This document shows, piece after piece, positions 59,601-64,000 of a stretch of 64,000 nucleotides of DNA. The stretch is from Symsagittifera roscoffensis (Eukaryota; Xenacoelomorpha; Acoela; Convolutidae): contig NC_087064.1 in NCBI RefSeq assembly GCF_963678635.1, positions 60,396,338 to 60,460,337 of the forward strand, read 5' to 3'. Position 1 is the stretch's first letter, and each line of letters starts with the position of its first letter. Below the pieces are notes generated by a model, which made no database searches, had not been told where the DNA came from, and saw nothing but the letters and a program-made list of their open reading frames with translations. The position numbers and the translations under genes are program-made.

Positions 59601-61204
59601 ATAACTCTATAAAATGCACTCTAGAAACTAAATTCAGTACTCACATATTGACTACGGCTCATGAATCGATTAATCAATTAGTTAGGATAACTCAAGAAAA
59701 TTTAAGTATTTATTTTAAACTCAAGAAGTTTTATCTACTGGACCACTGGGTGGCTTCACTCGTCGACCTGCCAAACAAGGTGTTCTTTTGTCCAGTGATG
59801 GTTCTTTGCATAAATTCTCGGTGCTCTCTATCGGGAACAAGACATTTCCACTCGAATATATTATTATCGGACAACTTGCGAATAGCAACTTGACTTCAGA
59901 CCGATTTTCTGTCAGTTTACCTGCAATTATTAATCGGTTCTTCTAATTTTCTGACTCTTTTCAGTTGCTGCCCAGCATTGAAGTCTGAAACACCATAAAA
60001 ACAAAAAAAATAGTTTAATACTCGATCGGGTTGATCGGATATCTATGCTAAATAAATCCTTTAAAATTTTATAATCAGCTGACTGTTTTGACAAACGTAC
60101 TCGAAAGAAATTGGATGCCTGATTCGGGGGCGTTGTGAGTATGTTCAGATAGCACTGACATCTTCAAGTACAACTGGGAATTTTAACTGGGTGAGGGGAC
60201 AAGGTGACAGACAGGATCAAGTCTTCATAGGATCAGGACACCGAGCAGCAGGGCAGAATTAGGACCAAAACGACTAGAGAGCATTTCAAGAAGGAGCATA
60301 AAGACTGCACCTTTCAAAGTTTATCTTTTAAACAGGCCCAATGAATGTAATTTTGATTAAAAACGTTTGCTACCACTTTTTTGACTTGAGAAAAAGTTTT
60401 TTATTTTGAGCACAGCTTGGAAACAGGCACTACGGATTTTTTTTTGTTAATTTTAGAATTCAGCTAAGTTCAGTTGCTGCCAAGTTGGTCAACAAGAACC
60501 CAACATATTTAATAAGTTGATGGGATACGATCAGCTTGCATTTTTTTGGATGGAAACTGTTCATGATAGGATACAACCTCAATTTTTTCCCCATAACAAA
60601 AACTATGTTGGCTGATTACGACCTTGATTGAACTCAAACATCTGAGTCGAAAACACTTTTTACTCTTAACTGAACTTATTTTATTTTTTACTTAACTTTT
60701 GTCCAACACACGTTCTCTCCAAAAACCCATTTATTCAAAAAAAGGCATTCTTTTCTGTGTAAAAACAAAAGTTTCTCATGCTCTATGAAACTTTCACTTA
60801 AAGGGTCTAAGTTGAAAAACCCAAATCTAAGTGTTTTTTGACCCAAATGGATCTCTCAACACAATTTTGGCATAAGAATGTAGTAAAGAACAGAGACTTC
60901 AATGAGCATCAGAGACTTTGGATCAGTGCTGATGATTGGGGAGTAGCTGGTTCTGATGAAATGGACTATCTGGAGATTATGGGTTCCAACCAACATTTGC
61001 TAGTTTCTTTTCTTCAAAACTTTAGAGCCGTAATCTTGATTGCGTAACAATGTAAACTGTTTAACCAATTGAAAAAAAAAACAAGAACCCCAAAGACACA
61101 AAATCACTTAATGTTTCAGCAGCAAAAAGTTTTAGCTATAGTTAGAGTATTGAGTCATTTTTTATTTTTCAAACATACAATCTCAATTCTCAACTTATGC
61201 ACAA
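59601..61204. other. Repeat end and AT-rich spacer
   Basis: To about 59960 it is the second copy of the 55790-56200 repeat. From there to 61204 no gene or repeat of note. A 69-codon open frame at 60838-61047 shows no recognisable domain and is left uncalled. 61105-61200 is a diverged direct repeat of 61509-61613. Confidence 0.45.
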
Positions 61205-62830
61205 TTCTTGCGGCAAAAAAATTAAATGCTACTGAAACTTTCTCAAGTACTAATTTTCAGATCAGCAACTACACCACATCCTATTGTTATTCACGCCGCT
61301 TGAAAATAATCTGAGATTTATAAAAAATTTGAAATATTTTTGTCTGTTGAGAAACTTGAGACAATCGAAACATACCCACATTTAGCCGAGAACCTTGAAG
61401 CATATCTATAACAATAGATATGCTTCCGTTTTACTACTCAAGAACCTTCTGTTGTGAAGGGGGAGAGCAGTTGAAAAGGAAAACATTGTTATTGTTTTAG
61501 CAGCATACGAAATCGCTTAACCTTCTAGCAGCAAATTGTTTTAGTTATAATTAGAGTTTTGAGACAGTTTTTATTTTTCAAACCAACATAATATCTCAAT
61601 TCTCAACATGGCACAGTTTTGATATCGAAAATGATTCAAACACCGTGCCCTTTTCAGATGCGGCTTTTTAATCAAGAAATCTTCACACTTTAAACTCAAT
61701 GTATTTTTAAAATATCGGTTGAAAATGGAAAGGCGTCATTAGCTAGCAATAGAGTACAGTGCTGATTTAAATTATCTGGACAAAAACAACAAAACAAGAA
61801 GTTTCAAACACGTTTTTTGCAATTTGGGTTAAGAATAGACAAGAAATGAAGAGAACAAAAGCTGCTTAGGTTTTCAGCAGAACTAATATTGTGCAATTTT
61901 TTCTCCAAAATTCTCAACCAAAATTTTCCCCCAAATGTCGGTCAGCTTAGCTTTGTTTCGATCGATCAAAAATGACGCTGAAACCACTTTGGTAATTGAT
62001 TTGAAATATAAATCACAAAAGCCTCTTACACAGCCCAACAAGTTTCCAGAAAACTTAAATTTCCGAAAACTTGAGCAAATTGTTTTAAATTTGTTTTTAA
62101 GCAAAAATTTTGGGTTTTTTATAAGAAAATTACATTTCTTGACTCTTTGATCAATCAAAAAAAGCCAAAATGACCAAATTTTGGGGATAAAATTTGCTTG
62201 GAAATTTCGGAGACAAAATTGGCCAATATTAATTCCGCTGAATTTCTGAGCAACTTTTGTTTTCTTTCTTTTTGTTTAATCTGTTCCAAACTCGAGAAAA
62301 TCAATTTCCACCAATACCTAAAAAATACAATGAGTTTGAAAGTGTTCAGCTTTCTTGATTAGAATTCCGCATCTGAAAAGTGCACGGTGGTTGAATCATT
62401 ATCAATATCAAAATCGTGCAATGTTGAGAGTTGAGATATTATGTTGGTTTGAAAAACAAAAACTGTCTCAAAACTCTAATTATAACTAAAACATTTTGCT
62501 GCTAGAACGTTAAGTGATTTCGTATGCTGCTAAAACAATAACAATTCTCTCCTTTTCAACTGCTTTTCCCCTTCACAACAGAAGGTTTTTGAGTAGTAAA
62601 ACGGAAGCATATCTAGTGTTATAGATATGCTTCAAGGTTCTCGGCTAAATGTGGGTATGTTTCGATTGCCACAAGTTTCTCAACAGACAAAAATATTTCC
62701 ATTTTTTTTTAAATCTCAGATTAGATTCAAGCAGCGTCAATGAAAATAGAATGTGGTGTAGTTGCTGATCTGAAAATTAGTACTTGAGAAAGTTTCAGCA
62801 GCATTTAATGTTTTTGCCACAAGAATTCTT
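61205..62830. repeat. Imperfect palindrome of about 1.6 kb
   Basis: The left arm (61205 to about 62000) and the right arm (about 62070-62830) are reverse complements. Matching landmarks: 61360-61440 with 62590-62670, 61500-61620 with 62410-62530, 61640-61700 with 62330-62400, 61855-61950 with 62170-62260. The spacer at the centre (about 62030) is small. Each arm contains its own hairpin, GAAGCATATCT with AGATATGCTTC, at about 61400-61430 and 62606-62635. No open frame of note. Confidence 0.85.
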
Positions 62831-64000
62831 AAAACTCAAAAAAAAATACAGGGTTCCCTCTGTAATTTCCAGTTTTGAGGTGAGCAAATCTCCTAAAATG
62901 ATTTTTGACAATTGCAACTTCTGACGGAATCCTTTTTGAGCTGATTTTTTTTCTGCTTTTTTCCAATTTAAAATGAACTTAATCTTCAAAATGAATTAAA
63001 ACTTGTAAAACAAATAGATACATGCTCGACCTATGTTTCGATTTTCTCGACCAGAACTGGTATATTTCGACTTTGCCCGACTAAGTATCGACTATCTCGA
63101 TAAAAATCGGGTATGTTTTGACCTTGTGCTTGACTTAAAATTGCATTTTGACCGCGGCATTTCAGTAGCAAAACTGCACTTACAAGACTTTCAAAGTCGA
63201 AACATAAGTCGAGCACCTCGACCCGAGACTGTCTCATTTGTTAATATCGCACACTTTTGTTTTCAAAACTGATTAAATTTCTGGGAACTCAAATTTCCTC
63301 GTTGCACAAGAGTAATTTTGAAAAGTGTAGCGCTTTGTCGATCAAAATACAACATCTAAAAGTGATAGCCGATGATGTGAAAAAATCTTCATAATTAAAC
63401 TTACGAGCTTGAAAATTGACTAAACAGAGAAACGAGTTTTTTCTTAAATATATTTTGACAATCGCTACGTAAAAACTACCTGGTTTCATTTAATTTTTTT
63501 TGAGGCAATTATTATCAATGAATTTGTTGCAGATTTATATCAATCAAAAACAAATTTTTCTTGAGCAACTACCAGGAACAATTAATTCGTGGAACATCTC
63601 ACGTCTAAGGATTTATTTAAATTTGTCTCATGTCGCAATCGGTGTCGGTTTGAATTCGAGTTAATAGATATCACCCCCTTTTTCTGGTCGTAATCATCTT
63701 CCCTGCATATAATCGGCGTCACTAAATACTGGAAAAAACTGAGTTGTCAGTCTGTTAAAGTGTCCACTAGTCAATCGACCATCCATTCTTTCTCGGGAAC
63801 TTTTCCGTTGCACCTGTTTTATCTGTTGTGTTTGTACGAGCAAGATAAAATTATTTATGATTATTTTTGTTTTTCACTAGTCATTTAAAAAAAACTTTCA
63901 TTAAAGTCGTGAGTTATGACCTTTAACCTGTACTCATAGAGTAATTTCAGATAAGGTACACCGTTTGTTCGTCACGCTATCTTGTTTTCGGCCGGATAGA
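62831..64000. other. AT-rich right edge, no gene seen
   Basis: No credible gene. A 19-base inverted repeat (GCTCGACCTATGTTTCGAT at about 63023-63041 and its near-complement at about 63194-63212), plus several TCGAC/TCGAT words between, is the only pattern seen. Confidence 0.4.

Noticed and set aside
1-64000. CRISPR array, tRNA or rRNA genes
   Set aside because: No regularly spaced repeat-spacer pattern, no cloverleaf and no rRNA landmark was recognised on either strand by eye.

Overview
This is eukaryotic DNA, probably metazoan, though I cannot name the host. No ordinary host gene, rRNA, tRNA or CRISPR array was recognised. The window is dominated by two related, decayed, head-to-tail copies of an unusually large Ty3/gypsy-type retroelement. 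Both lie on the + strand in a more GC- and purine-rich stretch than the AT-rich, repeat-filled DNA around them.

Element A (about 906-27360) and element C (about 31600-50470) share one layout: gag (coiled coil, capsid-like region, two CCHC knuckles), aspartic protease (DTG), a remnant of RT, RNase H, integrase (HHCC, DDE, GPY/F), and then, still in the pol frame, a macro-domain-like segment resembling TARG1/OARD1. A non-coding gap of about 0.4-0.5 kb follows. After it comes a second coding block of about 9 kb (roughly 2900-3000 codons): a coiled-coil head, an SGNH/GDSL-hydrolase-like domain (GDS, GTND, DGIHF motifs), a second SGNH-like segment, a long acidic/basic linker, and a C-terminal part with a conserved C-x4-C-x4-H-x-C-x4-C motif. 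Collapsed, each element has about 17-18 kb of coding sequence. Both copies lack the RT catalytic core, with different breakpoints, and both carry stops and frameshifts. No LTR pair was recognised.

Element A contains a recent tandem duplication: 7169-15914 is repeated at 15915-24668 with only scattered substitutions and a few small indels. Most of the second block is therefore present twice, and the C-terminal end (24669-26905) once.

The rest is repeats. A 14-bp minisatellite lies at the start (about 209-730). A long inverted repeat flanks element C (about 27890-30840 and 57240-59600). At 51-56 kb there is a 436-bp TIR element, three tandem copies of a unit of about 440 bp with further scattered copies, and two 219-bp palindromes. 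An imperfect palindrome of about 1.6 kb lies at 61205-62830.

The points most worth following up are: the macro domain on pol; the tandem-SGNH second polyprotein; a strongly conserved pair of RNA hairpins with a possible pseudoknot just before the macro domain; and a -1 frame change inside the SGNH domain of both copies, at a TTTGGGG heptamer in element C.
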